From Oxalobacteraceae bacterium (GTDB taxonomy: Bacteria > Pseudomonadota > Gammaproteobacteria > Burkholderiales > Burkholderiaceae_D): 64,000 nt of DNA. This document shows, in pieces, positions 16,601 to 26,093 of this stretch; position 1 is the first letter of the stretch, and every line of letters starts with the position of its first letter. The notes under the pieces were generated by a model. The model made no database searches, had not been told where the DNA came from, and saw nothing but the letters and a program-made list of their open reading frames with translations. The stretch is taken from NCBI GenBank assembly GCA_027484285.1, contig JAIXTG010000200.1, forward strand, positions 1-64,000, given 5' to 3'. Both the position numbers and the translations under genes were made by a program.

Positions 16601-17947
16601 TTAGATCTTCCAGTTCTCAACGGGCATCAGGCAGGGGTAATTGGTGCTGGTGTAACCGGTATCGATCCAGTAGCGGCTGGTCGACAAACTGACTGCGCCA
16701 CCGTTGGCCGGCACCCCCGTGGTCTGGAATCCCGCCCCCGCAAAATCCATCAAGCCGACGTTCAAGCCCTGGCTGGAGTCGGCGTTGTTCTCGTGGAAGG
16801 AATAGGCAAAGGCGCTCGCCCGGATCGGGAGGATCGACACACCACAACTGGAGCTGCTGTAGGACAGCCGGTAGTAGCGCGTGGGGTCATCGGTGTTGAC
16901 CACGTGCCCCGAGAGGCCAGAGCCGTAGTAGTAATAGGGCGCGAACGCCGCCACCCACTGGTTGTCCCAGGTGATCTGGTGACGCATCCCGTAGTAGCTA
17001 CCCTGCTCAATACCGTAGGACGTGGTGCAAGACACCGTCGTGAAGTTGGTATCCAGCGTGCCAGTGTTGCCAGCGCCTGGGGTGAGCACCGCCATGTGCG
17101 AGCAGTTGCTCGGCACAAAACGCACCAGGGCGATCTTGCCACTCTTGGTCGGAATCACCCGCATCCGGTACTGGCTCTCGGTGTAGCCGGTCGAACCGTT
17201 GGCATTCCAGCTGAAATCCACATATTGGTAGCTCGCACCGTTGCTGCCGGCCTTGGCTTCCAGAATGAACTGGTTGAGCTCGCCAGGCTTGCCCGAGAGC
17301 TTGGCCGTTGGGTGCTTCCAGATATGGGCGCGGTAGTTGCAACTGGCGTCGCGCGCCTCGACCAGCACCAAGATTCCTGCGCCCCAGTGGTAGCCGACAG
17401 CGCTGCGCATATTGGTGTTGGCCCCGGCCCAGGTGGCGGCCGAGGCCGTTGCCAGGCCGGTGGTGAGTTGATCCAGCTGGGCAAAGCCACCGCGCGTGTA
17501 TTGGCGCAAGGTGGTGCCGGAGAACCACAGCGACATCGGCTGGCGGTAGCCTTCAGGCCCCACGACCACGCCGAAATTGGCCATGAAGCTGCCCATCTGA
17601 TCGGGCTGGCGCATCGCCATGCCGCCATTGGCGGACAGCCGCAGCAGCTGGTGGCCATCGACCGAGTAGCAGGGCGTGGCCTTGATCCAATAGGTACCTG
17701 CCGAACTCGAGCTGACCTGGCCGTTGGTGTAGTTCCAGCCGGTGTAGTCTGACCAGATCTCGCCCGAGGTCGCCCAGGCATTGCCGGCATTGGTCTGGTT
17801 GGCCCGACTGACCAGATTGAAATCCGAGTCGTAGATGCTGCAATCCGGGCTGTTGTTGTACGAGGAGAACACCCCCACCAGGGGCAGGGGCTGCTTCTCA
17901 TAGGCCGGGGCGGTCTCGACCGGCAGGGTGCGCAAAAATCGTCCCAT
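16601..17947 (-). CDS. Probable tail fibre or receptor-binding protein, no recognised family
   Basis: The 448-aa protein is rich in Gly, Ser, Thr, Asn, Tyr and Trp, with five or more Cys, and looks all-beta. It begins MGRFLRTLPVETAPAYEKQPLP. The Tyr/Ser/Gly-rich sequence (YYYYGSGLSGH, YRLSYSSSSCG) and its place between fibre genes and the sheath in a P2-type tail suggest a host-contacting tip or adhesin. Its start shares one base with the preceding stop. Function is inferred only from place and composition. Confidence 0.6.
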   Translation of the reverse strand: MGRFLRTLPVETAPAYEKQPLPLVGVFSSYNNSPDCSIYDSDFNLVSRANQTNAGNAWATSGEIWSDYTGWNYTNGQVSSSSAGTYWIKATPCYSVDGHQLLRLSANGGMAMRQPDQMGSFMANFGVVVGPEGYRQPMSLWFSGTTLRQYTRGGFAQLDQLTTGLATASAATWAGANTNMRSAVGYHWGAGILVLVEARDASCNYRAHIWKHPTAKLSGKPGELNQFILEAKAGSNGASYQYVDFSWNANGSTGYTESQYRMRVIPTKSGKIALVRFVPSNCSHMAVLTPGAGNTGTLDTNFTTVSCTTSYGIEQGSYYGMRHQITWDNQWVAAFAPYYYYGSGLSGHVVNTDDPTRYYRLSYSSSSCGVSILPIRASAFAYSFHENNADSSQGLNVGLMDFAGAGFQTTGVPANGGAVSLSTSRYWIDTGYTSTNYPCLMPVENWKI

Positions 17948-18258
17948 TACGCCACCTCCTCGATGCCCCAGGCGTTGAATGTCACGCTGGCGGCGCTGGC
18001 CTGCACCACGATCTTCTGCCCCGCAGCCAAGGAGAGCGCTGTGCGCTCCAATACTTCGGTGGCGGCCAGGCTCACATCAAATTCGATGAACTCGCTCTCA
18101 GCCGGTGTGGCTGACGCCGTCAGCGCCACGCGCAGCTTGGCCGCAGTCGTGCCTTTGTTGCAGGCGGCGACATTGACCACCGAACGGCGGCCGGTGGGTA
18201 CTTCGTAGAGGGTCGCCAGCGTGTTGGCGGCTGGCAGCGCCGTTCCCAGAATGGACAT
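17947..18258 (-). CDS. Small phage tail-region protein, beta-rich
   Basis: A 103-aa protein (MSILGTALPAANTLATLYEVPTGRRSVVNVAACNKG at the start region) with strand-rich, small-residue sequence typical of fibre-associated or decoration proteins. It overlaps the 448-aa gene by one base. No family recognised with certainty. Confidence 0.65.
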   Translation of the reverse strand: MSILGTALPAANTLATLYEVPTGRRSVVNVAACNKGTTAAKLRVALTASATPAESEFIEFDVSLAATEVLERTALSLAAGQKIVVQASAASVTFNAWGIEEVA

Positions 18259-18270
18259 CGAGGGAGCTCC

Positions 18271-18831
18271 TTAGAGTTGGGCAAGGAAGAAGGTCTTGCG
18301 CCCCAGCACCAGTTGCTGGGTGACGCTGTTGGCAGCGGCTTGCGCCGTGGCCACGGCCTGGTTGGCCGCGCTTTGCGTGGCGGAGATCGCTTGATCGCGG
18401 CTACTGGCGGTTTGCTGGATCGCGGTCTGGGCCGCCGCATTGACGGTGGCCACCGTGCTGGTCTCGGTCTGTGCCATCACGGCCAAGGCCGCGTTCTTGG
18501 TCTGGGTGACCGAGGCCTCGGCCGCTGTCTTTGTCGCTGTGATGGAACTTTCAGCGGCGGTCTTGGTAGCCGTGACGTTGGCGATGGCCACATCGGCGGC
18601 CGTGGCAATGGTGTCGAGCGTCGCTGTCTCTACGGAGGTCGCGTGCGCCGACATCTCCGCCATCTTGATGTCGCCCATCTCCTCGACCTCGAGGACGGTG
18701 GCGCGACCACCAATGCGGTCGATGGCGGTGCCGAGGTACGCGAGCTCTTCCGGTGTGGCGATCTCGGCAGCGGTTTCGATCTTGGCTTTGATCGCGCGCA
18801 CCGCATCGCGCAGCAAGGGGTCTTTGGCCAT
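18271..18831 (-). CDS. Alanine- and threonine-rich coiled-coil tail fibre protein
   Basis: A 186-aa protein whose residues 60-175 are nearly all Ala, Thr, Ser, Gln and Val in heptad-like runs (TKTAAESSITATKTAAEASVT). This is the composition of trimeric fibre shafts in phages. The N-terminal 55 residues are charged and helical and may attach to the neighbouring 68-aa or DUF4815 protein. It lies in the P2 H/G fibre position. Confidence 0.65.
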   Translation of the reverse strand: MAKDPLLRDAVRAIKAKIETAAEIATPEELAYLGTAIDRIGGRATVLEVEEMGDIKMAEMSAHATSVETATLDTIATAADVAIANVTATKTAAESSITATKTAAEASVTQTKNAALAVMAQTETSTVATVNAAAQTAIQQTASSRDQAISATQSAANQAVATAQAAANSVTQQLVLGRKTFFLAQL

Positions 18832-18843
18832 GGGGTGTGCTCC

Positions 18844-19050
18844 TTAAAAGCCGAACTGGTGAAACACCCGCAGTTGCTGGCGGTGCAGCCGTTCGGTGAG
18901 TTGGTCTTGCCCCTGCTGGGTGGACGTCTCCTGCGCGGCCACATCCGCATCGATGCGGGTGAGGGCCTCACGCAGGTTGAGGACGTCTTCAGACAGCAGG
19001 TGCTCGTGGTGCGGCAACGGGTAGCCGCGCGGCGTGCGCTCCTGTGTCAT
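18844..19050 (-). CDS. Small charged helical phage protein
   Basis: A 68-aa protein with heptad-like charged residues (LNLREALTRIDADVAAQE). It lies between DUF4815 and the coiled-coil fibre protein and is likely a connector. No family recognised. Confidence 0.6.
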   Translation of the reverse strand: MTQERTPRGYPLPHHEHLLSEDVLNLREALTRIDADVAAQETSTQQGQDQLTERLHRQQLRVFHQFGF

Positions 19051-19062
19051 CGCTCACCCCCA

Positions 19063-22000
19063 TCAGGTGACGATGACGCGCAGGTTGCGCACGAAGGGCC
19101 GGTGCTGTGGTGTGCCCGACAGCGCTAGCTTCACGCGCGTGGTCCGGTCGGCCCCGACCCCGACGAGGCTGCTGGCCTTGTAGGTGCGCTCGACCCAGCC
19201 GTTGCCGACTTCTACACCCGAGGACAGCGACAGGGCCTGGAAACTGCCCGACGTACCGGACTCCGCCTGCACCGTCACGCTGGACGTGCCAGGTGTCAGC
19301 GCATCGAAAGTCACTGCCACGTTGAAGGTGGCCGCAGCCGGAATGGCGCGGGACAGGTAGTCCCCCGCTGCCTCCAGCGTGCCGAACACCAACTGGGTGC
19401 CCGGATACAGGATCGGACTGGCCGTTTCCGAACCCGTCAGCTTGGCCGAGACCGCGAGGTTGCCCGAGAGCTTCTCGCTCAAGGCCAACCCCTGGTCCTC
19501 CGACAGGGTGTAGATCCGCCCCTGGGCGTCGGTCGCCAGAAACTGCACGTCGGTGCCGGCGGCCGGACGCTCGACGCCCGCAAGGGCCATCACATCCGAC
19601 AGATTCGTCACGGTGTACTGGCCCAGCGAGACCGACTTGGTAGTTTGCGTGAAGCGGCAACCCAAGAGACGGAAGGTCAGGTCCTGCGTCTGGTGCGGCG
19701 TCCAGGTGATGCCGTTGGAGGACGAGAGCAGCACGCCGATCTGGTAGGGCTGAGCGGTGACCCAACCGGTGCGCGGGTCGTACTTGCCGAGCTCGGCCAC
19801 CGACACGGCGTGGTTCGCATCGTCGGTGAGCACCACGATGGCGTACTCACGGTTGGCGTCGAGCGCCACCGGATCGAGCGTGATCCGGGTTGGGTTGCCA
19901 TCGGTCTTGATGTCCGAGGCATTGAGCCGGCCTTCGGTCAGCACCGTGGTGGTCGGGAGGCCGACTTGCGTCTCGCGGATCTGCACGATCACTGGCGCAG
20001 CGCCGCCCTTGGTGGTGAACCACAACTCCAAGCCACCGATGGTGCGGCGCTCGGGCAGCGTGAAGGTCTGCGCCAGCGGGTCCCAGCGACGCACCACCGT
20101 GGTCAGGATGCGTCGGCGCGTTTCGGTGATGATCTGGCCTCGCCCGACATAAGTCGCCGAACCGTAGCTGCCGCCGGCACCCAGGAATTCCACCAGCTTG
20201 GCGCCAGCCGGAATCGCCTGCGGGATCTGGAAGCTACCCGTGAGCAAACCGGAAACATTGGCCGACGTGCCGACCGGCTGCGAAATCCCGATGCCATCGA
20301 AGCGCAGTTGCGCCAAGGCTTCGTTCGGCCCAAAGCCCATGACGGTGTAGGCGACCTGCAAGCTGCGCAGAAACTGCGCCTCCTCGGACCGGGCGGCAAG
20401 CACCTGCTCACTGATCCGGGTGCCGACCACCTGTTCCAGGACGCCACTGCCCTCGATCAGGCGCTCGGTCACATCCGAGGCCCAGGTGGTGTTGGTCACC
20501 GTGAACTGGTCAACCGCTGGGTTCAAGGTGACCCGGGCCGGCACTGGCTCGAAGGCCTGGTAGGGGTTGATCTTCATCGCACCCGTGCGGGCCAGCTGCT
20601 CCACCACCGGGGTCAGGGTGTAGTCGAGCGTGATGAGGACGTTGCCGTTGTCCTTGGCGTGCTGGGCCGAAGCGGTGATCGGCAGCGTCAGGACACCCGC
20701 CACCACCGCGCCGGTCTGCGCCACACCCTGGTCACGCAGGTCATCGTCGAGGAAGTTGTCGACGAATAGGCCCTTCTTGGCGGCTGGCTCACGGATATTG
20801 GCGTCGACCCGCAGCCGTTCGAGGGCCATCAGATCGTAGAGATCGGCAATCTGGCGCTGCATCGCGGTCAGTTCCGAGACTTTTATCGTGCGGATGGCGA
20901 TGTTGCGCACCGCTGGTACGGAGGACGAGCGCCAGTCGTAGGCGATCTCTGCCAAGGCCAGGCGCGAGGCCGGCACGGTGGGTGCCACCGTATTTCTCAC
21001 CTGGCTGATGCCCTTGATGCGTTCCACCTGGCCATCGGCAGTGAGCGCCAGCACATCGATGCGCGGCAGCTTCCACTGGTAGTCGATGTACATCGTGGAG
21101 CCCTGCACCACGCCCGTGACCTTGAAGCCGGTGTCGGTCAGGTTCGTTGGGGTGAGGCTGGCGATGTACTGGTAGGTGACCTGGTAGCTCGATCCGGGAG
21201 CCGGCTCGGCACCGCCCGGGCTCCAGTCGATCTCATCGCCCACCACCTTGTAGTCGGTGCCTTGCGCATAGGTGGTCGTGCCTTGTTTGATGGTGAGCAC
21301 GGCCACCACCGTGGGTTCGGTCAGCACATCGCGGCTGCCGGTGAAGGCGCCGTGGATGACGGTCTCGGTCTTGGCCTGCGTCACCTTGATGTCGAGCACT
21401 TGGGCGAGCGGTGGCCGGTTGATGGTCACCACCATGGAGCCATCGCCCGAGTCATTGAAAACCTGTGGCTCGGAGGACACCCGCTGCAAATCCGGATCGA
21501 TGGGCAGACGCAGGCGCTGCGACTGGCTGCGCTCGACCTTGAAACCATCGATGTTGGCGCGGCCCTCCGCCACCGAAAAGATGTGCTCCTGGCTGTCGCT
21601 GTCCTGGGAGAGATAGCGCACCCCCAGCCCTTCGGTCACGTAATGACCGTTGGCGTCATAGTCGTAGCGCGCCAGGCTCGCAATCACGCCATCGAGCACC
21701 GGCGGCTGACGGCGGTTTTCAAGGATGCCGTTGTCCAGCGCATAGACGGCGTGGAAGTCTCCGGGCTGACCGTCACTGGTGCCGGCGCCTTCCCAGCCCC
21801 AGGCGAGGGTCTCCTGCAGACGGCCAGCCCCCGGCTCCTGGTAGTTGCGCACGCCGACGGCCGGCTCGCGCAGGATGGGATCTTCGAGTTCGGTGACAGT
21901 GCGGGTGGTGAAGCGCACACCGACGGCCACGCGACCATCAACAGGCACTGTGAAAGTAGCGGCCGGCACCTCGCGCACCGCGCCACGCAGATAGACGCGG

Positions 22001-22224
22001 CCGACTTCCAGGGTGACCAGGCCCGTATCCGCATCGATCTGCAGGTTGGCCCCGCTGACGATGTCGCCATCCTTCAACAGCGCATCAGCCACGCCTTGCA
22101 GGCGGTGGATCAGGGTCGTCTGAATCTCGTTGAGTTCTCGGGATTGCAGGCCGTCGCCGGCGCGGAACAAGAGCTGGGTGTAGTGCTTGGCCGGGTCAAA
22201 CAGGTTGTAGTAACGCTCGATCAT
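19063..22224 (-). CDS. Large DUF4815-type tail protein
   Basis: The 1053-aa protein begins MIERYYNLFDPAKHYTQLLFRAGDGLQSRELNEIQT, the hallmark of the DUF4815 family of large phage tail or baseplate wedge proteins. The middle is helical (about 430-500, SELTAMQRQIADLYDLMALERLRVD) and the C-terminal third has jelly-roll-like beta segments (RVKLALSGTPQHRPFVRNLRV at the end). It is one of the longest genes in the phage and is found between the gpH-like collar protein and the fibres, so a structural role joining fibres to the baseplate is likely. This is not part of classical P2. Confidence 0.8.
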   Translation of the reverse strand: MIERYYNLFDPAKHYTQLLFRAGDGLQSRELNEIQTTLIHRLQGVADALLKDGDIVSGANLQIDADTGLVTLEVGRVYLRGAVREVPAATFTVPVDGRVAVGVRFTTRTVTELEDPILREPAVGVRNYQEPGAGRLQETLAWGWEGAGTSDGQPGDFHAVYALDNGILENRRQPPVLDGVIASLARYDYDANGHYVTEGLGVRYLSQDSDSQEHIFSVAEGRANIDGFKVERSQSQRLRLPIDPDLQRVSSEPQVFNDSGDGSMVVTINRPPLAQVLDIKVTQAKTETVIHGAFTGSRDVLTEPTVVAVLTIKQGTTTYAQGTDYKVVGDEIDWSPGGAEPAPGSSYQVTYQYIASLTPTNLTDTGFKVTGVVQGSTMYIDYQWKLPRIDVLALTADGQVERIKGISQVRNTVAPTVPASRLALAEIAYDWRSSSVPAVRNIAIRTIKVSELTAMQRQIADLYDLMALERLRVDANIREPAAKKGLFVDNFLDDDLRDQGVAQTGAVVAGVLTLPITASAQHAKDNGNVLITLDYTLTPVVEQLARTGAMKINPYQAFEPVPARVTLNPAVDQFTVTNTTWASDVTERLIEGSGVLEQVVGTRISEQVLAARSEEAQFLRSLQVAYTVMGFGPNEALAQLRFDGIGISQPVGTSANVSGLLTGSFQIPQAIPAGAKLVEFLGAGGSYGSATYVGRGQIITETRRRILTTVVRRWDPLAQTFTLPERRTIGGLELWFTTKGGAAPVIVQIRETQVGLPTTTVLTEGRLNASDIKTDGNPTRITLDPVALDANREYAIVVLTDDANHAVSVAELGKYDPRTGWVTAQPYQIGVLLSSSNGITWTPHQTQDLTFRLLGCRFTQTTKSVSLGQYTVTNLSDVMALAGVERPAAGTDVQFLATDAQGRIYTLSEDQGLALSEKLSGNLAVSAKLTGSETASPILYPGTQLVFGTLEAAGDYLSRAIPAAATFNVAVTFDALTPGTSSVTVQAESGTSGSFQALSLSSGVEVGNGWVERTYKASSLVGVGADRTTRVKLALSGTPQHRPFVRNLRVIVT

Positions 22225-22239
22225 GGGTGGCCTCGCGGA

Positions 22240-22932
22240 TTAGAAAGTGACAACGAATTCGAAGGTCTCGCGCGTGCTGGGTTGGCGCACGATGGGCACC
22301 GAGTTCTGCAGCACGAGGAGGATGCCGGGCTCAACGATTTGGCTCGGCACGAAGAATTTCTGCCCAACGGGCAATTGAGGATCGGTCTGGGTGCCAACGA
22401 AGAGTCCTTGCTCACGCACGATGGAGGTCGCGGCATCCTCGAAGTCGAAACGCACTCGGATGAAAAGGTGGTTCGTGGGCTCGGTGACCAGCCGGTAGCG
22501 TCCGGTCGGCACCACGATCTCACCCCCGGGGTCGGCGGCAACGAAATGCACCTCGTCCACCACCCGGCGGCCGACTTCGCGCAGCAGCGCCGTCTGGCCA
22601 ATCGACTCGGGCGGGTGCGAAACCTTGAAGTGAACCGTGACGTCACCGCCTTCGGGGATGGCGCTGGCCGGCAGGCGGCGGATCACGCCCTCACGGGCAT
22701 GGGCGCTGTAGTCGATGTCGAGCGCGTACTCGGTCTGGTCATCCAGCGAGGTGACGCGAATGTCGGCCAGGTGCATAAAGCCCAGCTCGATCACACCCGC
22801 CTCGTCAAAGGGTGTGCTGATCGCCTTGGTGGTGTCCCACAGCGGGTCGCCCTCGCCCAGGGCGAGGTGCAGGGTTTGTTCTTTGATCGCGGCGGCAAGC
22901 GCAGCGCGACCGCTGGCAGTCAGGATGGCCAT
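22240..22932 (-). CDS. Tail-collar fibre N-terminal-like protein (gpH position)
   Basis: A 230-aa protein starting MAILTASGRAALAAAIKEQTLHLALGEGDPLWD, as in tail-collar fibre proteins that begin with a conserved baseplate attachment region, followed by beta-rich sequence. The ATG at 22932 has GGAG eight bases upstream; an earlier in-frame ATG has none. It follows gene I, as P2 H does, but lacks the long C-terminal fibre, which seems to be split over the next genes. Confidence 0.72.
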   Translation of the reverse strand: MAILTASGRAALAAAIKEQTLHLALGEGDPLWDTTKAISTPFDEAGVIELGFMHLADIRVTSLDDQTEYALDIDYSAHAREGVIRRLPASAIPEGGDVTVHFKVSHPPESIGQTALLREVGRRVVDEVHFVAADPGGEIVVPTGRYRLVTEPTNHLFIRVRFDFEDAATSIVREQGLFVGTQTDPQLPVGQKFFVPSQIVEPGILLVLQNSVPIVRQPSTRETFEFVVTF

Positions 22933-22995
22933 CGGGTGCTCCAGAAAATGAATGAGGGAGAAATGCACAGCAGCAGCGCTCGGTGCGCCGCCGAA

Positions 22996-24570
22996 TCAGT
23001 TCAGCGTCTGATGGGTCGCGCCGATCAGCTCGCGGGTGTCGGTCCAGGTTAAAGATGGCCAGCGCACACCGGTCCAGGTCTGGCCTTGCCAGACAGCGCG
23101 GGTACTGAGGGCAGGCTCGCGCGCGGTCAATATCTGTGGGGCATCGCTGGCTTCAGCGCTACGGGTCAGTAAGCGCGACAGGCTCGGGCGGGCGTCGTCG
23201 AAGACATAGGGCAGGTTCTCGGTCAGGCCAGAGATGCAAATTTGCATCTCTGTCAGCGCTCGCCACTCGACCTCGGCCACATCACCCAAGGTGAGATCGC
23301 CCAGGGTGGGCAGCGGCCGGGTGCGCAACAGTGCTCGCCGGGGCGTGCGGGTATTGACCTCGCCCAGAATGACCTCACTGAGCACCACCTGCGCCCTCTG
23401 GTAAAGGCGTGGCCGCCAGCCAGCTGCATCGGGCAGGCCCAAGTTGCCCCGGGTGTGATCACGCCGCACAAAAACCCGGTCGAGGCTGGGCACGGACTCG
23501 CCCAAGGCCCACATCCCCAGTGCCTGATCGGCGCGGGCCTGGACCCGGTGAACAGCGAGATGGTCGCGGTGGGCCTGCAGGCTCAAGGTCGGCACGACCA
23601 GATCACCCGGGTGGCCACGAAGGGTTCGCTCCAGTACTTCGACGCGGATCAGCCGATGCGGCGTCGCGGACAGCTTGTCACTGCCCCCCAGGGTGATCGC
23701 CTGTCCGACCTCTTGCCAAGCAAAGCGCGGTAGGTTGGCATTGATATCGCCCAAGGGCGTGCTGTCAGAGAGCACCACCATCGCCCGCGCGAAACGGCGT
23801 TCGGGCAACCATGACTGCGCATCCAGCAGGCCCAGCGCATTGGCCAGCGTAAAGAGGTGCGAATGCAGGATCTCCTCGTTGGGCGTGTGACCAGGATCGC
23901 CCAGACTGGAGAAGTCCAGCAGGTAGCGATCCATCAGGCGCGCGAGCGCAAAGCGCACGGCCTCACGGTTCGGCTCGATCTGTTGTCCGGATGCCAGCGC
24001 GTGCTGCGCGAAGCCTCGCCCAAACGACAACTTGGTGCGCCCGTCTCTCCAGAACACCCCACTGTGATCCGACAGCAGCGCCTCGCCCAGCCGACTCTCA
24101 TCCAGCACGATGCGACGCAGGTCATGGCCGTGATAGAGGCGTGATAGCCGACTGCGGGCCGGTGCCGACAGCCGCGCAATGGCGATCAGGTTGGCAATCG
24201 CCGTGTCGCTGTCGAGCACCAGCCCCGGATCGAGTTGGAACTCGGCAAAGTGAACACCGGGCGGTTCCTGCTCGACCGTGGCGCGCATCCCGATCCAGGA
24301 CAAGGCGGTCGCCAGTGCGGCAGGCGTGCCACGCAGCCGTTGCCAGAGGATGCCCTCGGCAATCGCCTGCCTTGGCTGGGGCAGGTAGGGCAACAATTCG
24401 CCGAGGCCATACTCCCAGATCAGCCAGGGCAGCAGCGGGTCCGACGGATCGGTCTTGAACTGGCGGATCGCATCTGCCGGCAGTGCCAGCTTGGACAGCG
24501 GATCGGTCGCCAGGGATAACGCCTGCTCCAGCGGTGTGGCATTGGCGGGCAGCAGATGGTCAGCGGTCAT
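22996..24570 (-). CDS. I: Baseplate protein I, extended form
   Basis: The N-terminal about 200 residues match P2 gpI (LLPANATPLEQALSLAT, PWLIWEYGLGELLPYLPQPRQAI, GTPAALATALSWIG). Classical gpI is about 180-200 aa; this one is 524 aa, with a C-terminal extension of about 320 residues that is beta-rich and contains three or more related LGD/LGE segments (TLGDLTLGDVAEVEW). The start is preceded by GGAGGGCAC. It forms the outer baseplate wedge where fibres attach. Confidence 0.82.
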   Translation of the reverse strand: MTADHLLPANATPLEQALSLATDPLSKLALPADAIRQFKTDPSDPLLPWLIWEYGLGELLPYLPQPRQAIAEGILWQRLRGTPAALATALSWIGMRATVEQEPPGVHFAEFQLDPGLVLDSDTAIANLIAIARLSAPARSRLSRLYHGHDLRRIVLDESRLGEALLSDHSGVFWRDGRTKLSFGRGFAQHALASGQQIEPNREAVRFALARLMDRYLLDFSSLGDPGHTPNEEILHSHLFTLANALGLLDAQSWLPERRFARAMVVLSDSTPLGDINANLPRFAWQEVGQAITLGGSDKLSATPHRLIRVEVLERTLRGHPGDLVVPTLSLQAHRDHLAVHRVQARADQALGMWALGESVPSLDRVFVRRDHTRGNLGLPDAAGWRPRLYQRAQVVLSEVILGEVNTRTPRRALLRTRPLPTLGDLTLGDVAEVEWRALTEMQICISGLTENLPYVFDDARPSLSRLLTRSAEASDAPQILTAREPALSTRAVWQGQTWTGVRWPSLTWTDTRELIGATHQTLN

Positions 24571-24612
24571 GTGCCCTCCAACGCAGGGGGAGAAATGGGA
24601 AGGCGCGAAGCG

Positions 24613-25455
24613 CTATCGATCCCGCCCCGCAAATTCCAGGTTCAGATTCATCAGCCGCACCGCCTGGTTGGCGTTGGCGCGAATGTCGGTCGTCGGCGCG
24701 AGCAACTCGACCTTGTGCACGCCGGGACGCTGCAGCTCGCCAATCACCCAGGAGGGCGTCAGATCCCAGCCCAGGCCCGAGTGCGCAGCCAATGCTTCCT
24801 TGAAACGTGCCCCGATGGCCTCGAAGGCCACCATCGGCGTGTCGGGGTAGAGCCAGATCCGGGCGATCACGGTGACGGGAATCAGCACGGCTGGCACCAC
24901 CTCGACGGTATCGGTCAGCACCCGGATGTCGTCACGCAGCACAACCGCGCGAACAGCATCGAGCACCGCATCCGGAACGGTGTCTGCTTCACCCTTGGCG
25001 AGCACGCTGATGCGCACACGCCCGGGTTCCGGGCTGTCGACCTCGACATCGGCCACCTCGGGGGATGCCGAGAGTGCCCAATAACGGTAATGCGCCGCCC
25101 CGCCCGCATTGGCAAAGCCGATGATGCGTTGACGGGTGCGCAGGCGCAGCGCCTCATCGGTCTCATCCATCAAGCGCGTCACGCCGTAGAAAGCGGCCAG
25201 ATGGTCGAGATCGCTGCCTGTGGCAAAAGCCAGGAGGGAGGCCTTGGCAGCGGCGTTGATTCGGTTTCTGAGCAGCACTTCCCGGTAGGCTGCGACCTCC
25301 AGGAGTTTCACGGCCGGGTCCGAGGCCAGGAGCGCCGAGTAGTCCGGGTAGCGGGATTGAAACTCCGTCTGCAGTTCCGAGAAGATCGTCTCGAAGGACA
25401 AGGTCTCGATCACTGCCGGGGTTGGCAAACTCGCCAGATCACTGAGCGTGGTCAT
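24613..25455 (-). CDS. J: Baseplate assembly protein J
   Basis: A 280-aa baseplate wedge protein of the gpJ/gp47 family: SRYPDYSALLASDPAVKLLEVAAYREVLLRNRIN near the N-terminus and the FATGSDLDHLAAFYGV motif, which is diagnostic. Its start is directly after the gpW stop (25456). It forms the baseplate periphery together with W and I. Confidence 0.93.
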   Translation of the reverse strand: MTTLSDLASLPTPAVIETLSFETIFSELQTEFQSRYPDYSALLASDPAVKLLEVAAYREVLLRNRINAAAKASLLAFATGSDLDHLAAFYGVTRLMDETDEALRLRTRQRIIGFANAGGAAHYRYWALSASPEVADVEVDSPEPGRVRISVLAKGEADTVPDAVLDAVRAVVLRDDIRVLTDTVEVVPAVLIPVTVIARIWLYPDTPMVAFEAIGARFKEALAAHSGLGWDLTPSWVIGELQRPGVHKVELLAPTTDIRANANQAVRLMNLNLEFAGRDR

Positions 25456-25791
25456 TCACACCTCCACTGCGGTGAGCACGGTGGCTTGGCCATCGGGCAG
25501 ATAGATGCCTTCCAGATCGAGCACGACTTGCCCGACTTCTGCCCTGGCGATGCGAACGCGGGTGAGCTTGAAACGCGGCTCCCAGCGCGCCAGGGCCTCG
25601 GCGGTGGCCGAGTACAGATCCATGGCAAGCCTCGGGGTCATGGGGTTGTCGACCAGCGTGGGCAGGCGTGAGCCATAGTCACGGCGCATCACGCGGGTGC
25701 CGATGCGGGTGGTCAGGATGTCGCGGATGCTCTGGCGCAGGTGGTCGATGCCAGCCAGGGGTTGGCCGGTTTGGGCGTTGATTCCGAGCAT
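25456..25791 (-). CDS. W: Baseplate assembly protein W
   Basis: A 111-aa protein of the gpW/gp25 family (lysozyme-related baseplate wedge): LRQSIRDILTTRIGTRVMRRDYGS is the conserved core. It stops one base before gpJ starts. Confidence 0.93.
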   Translation of the reverse strand: MLGINAQTGQPLAGIDHLRQSIRDILTTRIGTRVMRRDYGSRLPTLVDNPMTPRLAMDLYSATAEALARWEPRFKLTRVRIARAEVGQVVLDLEGIYLPDGQATVLTAVEV

Positions 25792-25797
25792 CGCTGA

Positions 25798-26082
25798 TTA
25801 CCCTGCATAGACATTGGCTGACCCTTCGGCCACGCTCGAACCACAGGCCACCGGATCGCCGATGCGTCCGACGGCCTGACCCTCTACAAACACACTGGTG
25901 CTTCCCTCCGCCAGCACGCTGGCGTGACAGGCGGGACCACAGCAGTGAGTTCCCCAGGCATCCCCCACCCGATGCACCGCGATGCCATTGATGAACACCG
26001 AGGCGGCAGCGGAGGTACTCGGGCGTGCCGGGAAACAGCCGTGGCCGGTGCATTGATCACCGAGACGAGTGACGGCGGGCAT
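25798..26082 (-). CDS. PAAR-domain tail spike tip protein
   Basis: A 94-aa PAAR protein with the repeats of the family (MPAVTRLGDQCTGH at the start, HRVGDAWGTHCC, VGRIGDPVACGS). His and Cys residues probably bind a metal at the tip. It caps the gpV spike to sharpen it. Five Cys in so short a protein is high for a phage protein. Confidence 0.9.
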   Translation of the reverse strand: MPAVTRLGDQCTGHGCFPARPSTSAAASVFINGIAVHRVGDAWGTHCCGPACHASVLAEGSTSVFVEGQAVGRIGDPVACGSSVAEGSANVYAG

Positions 26083-26093
26083 GGCGACCTCCT

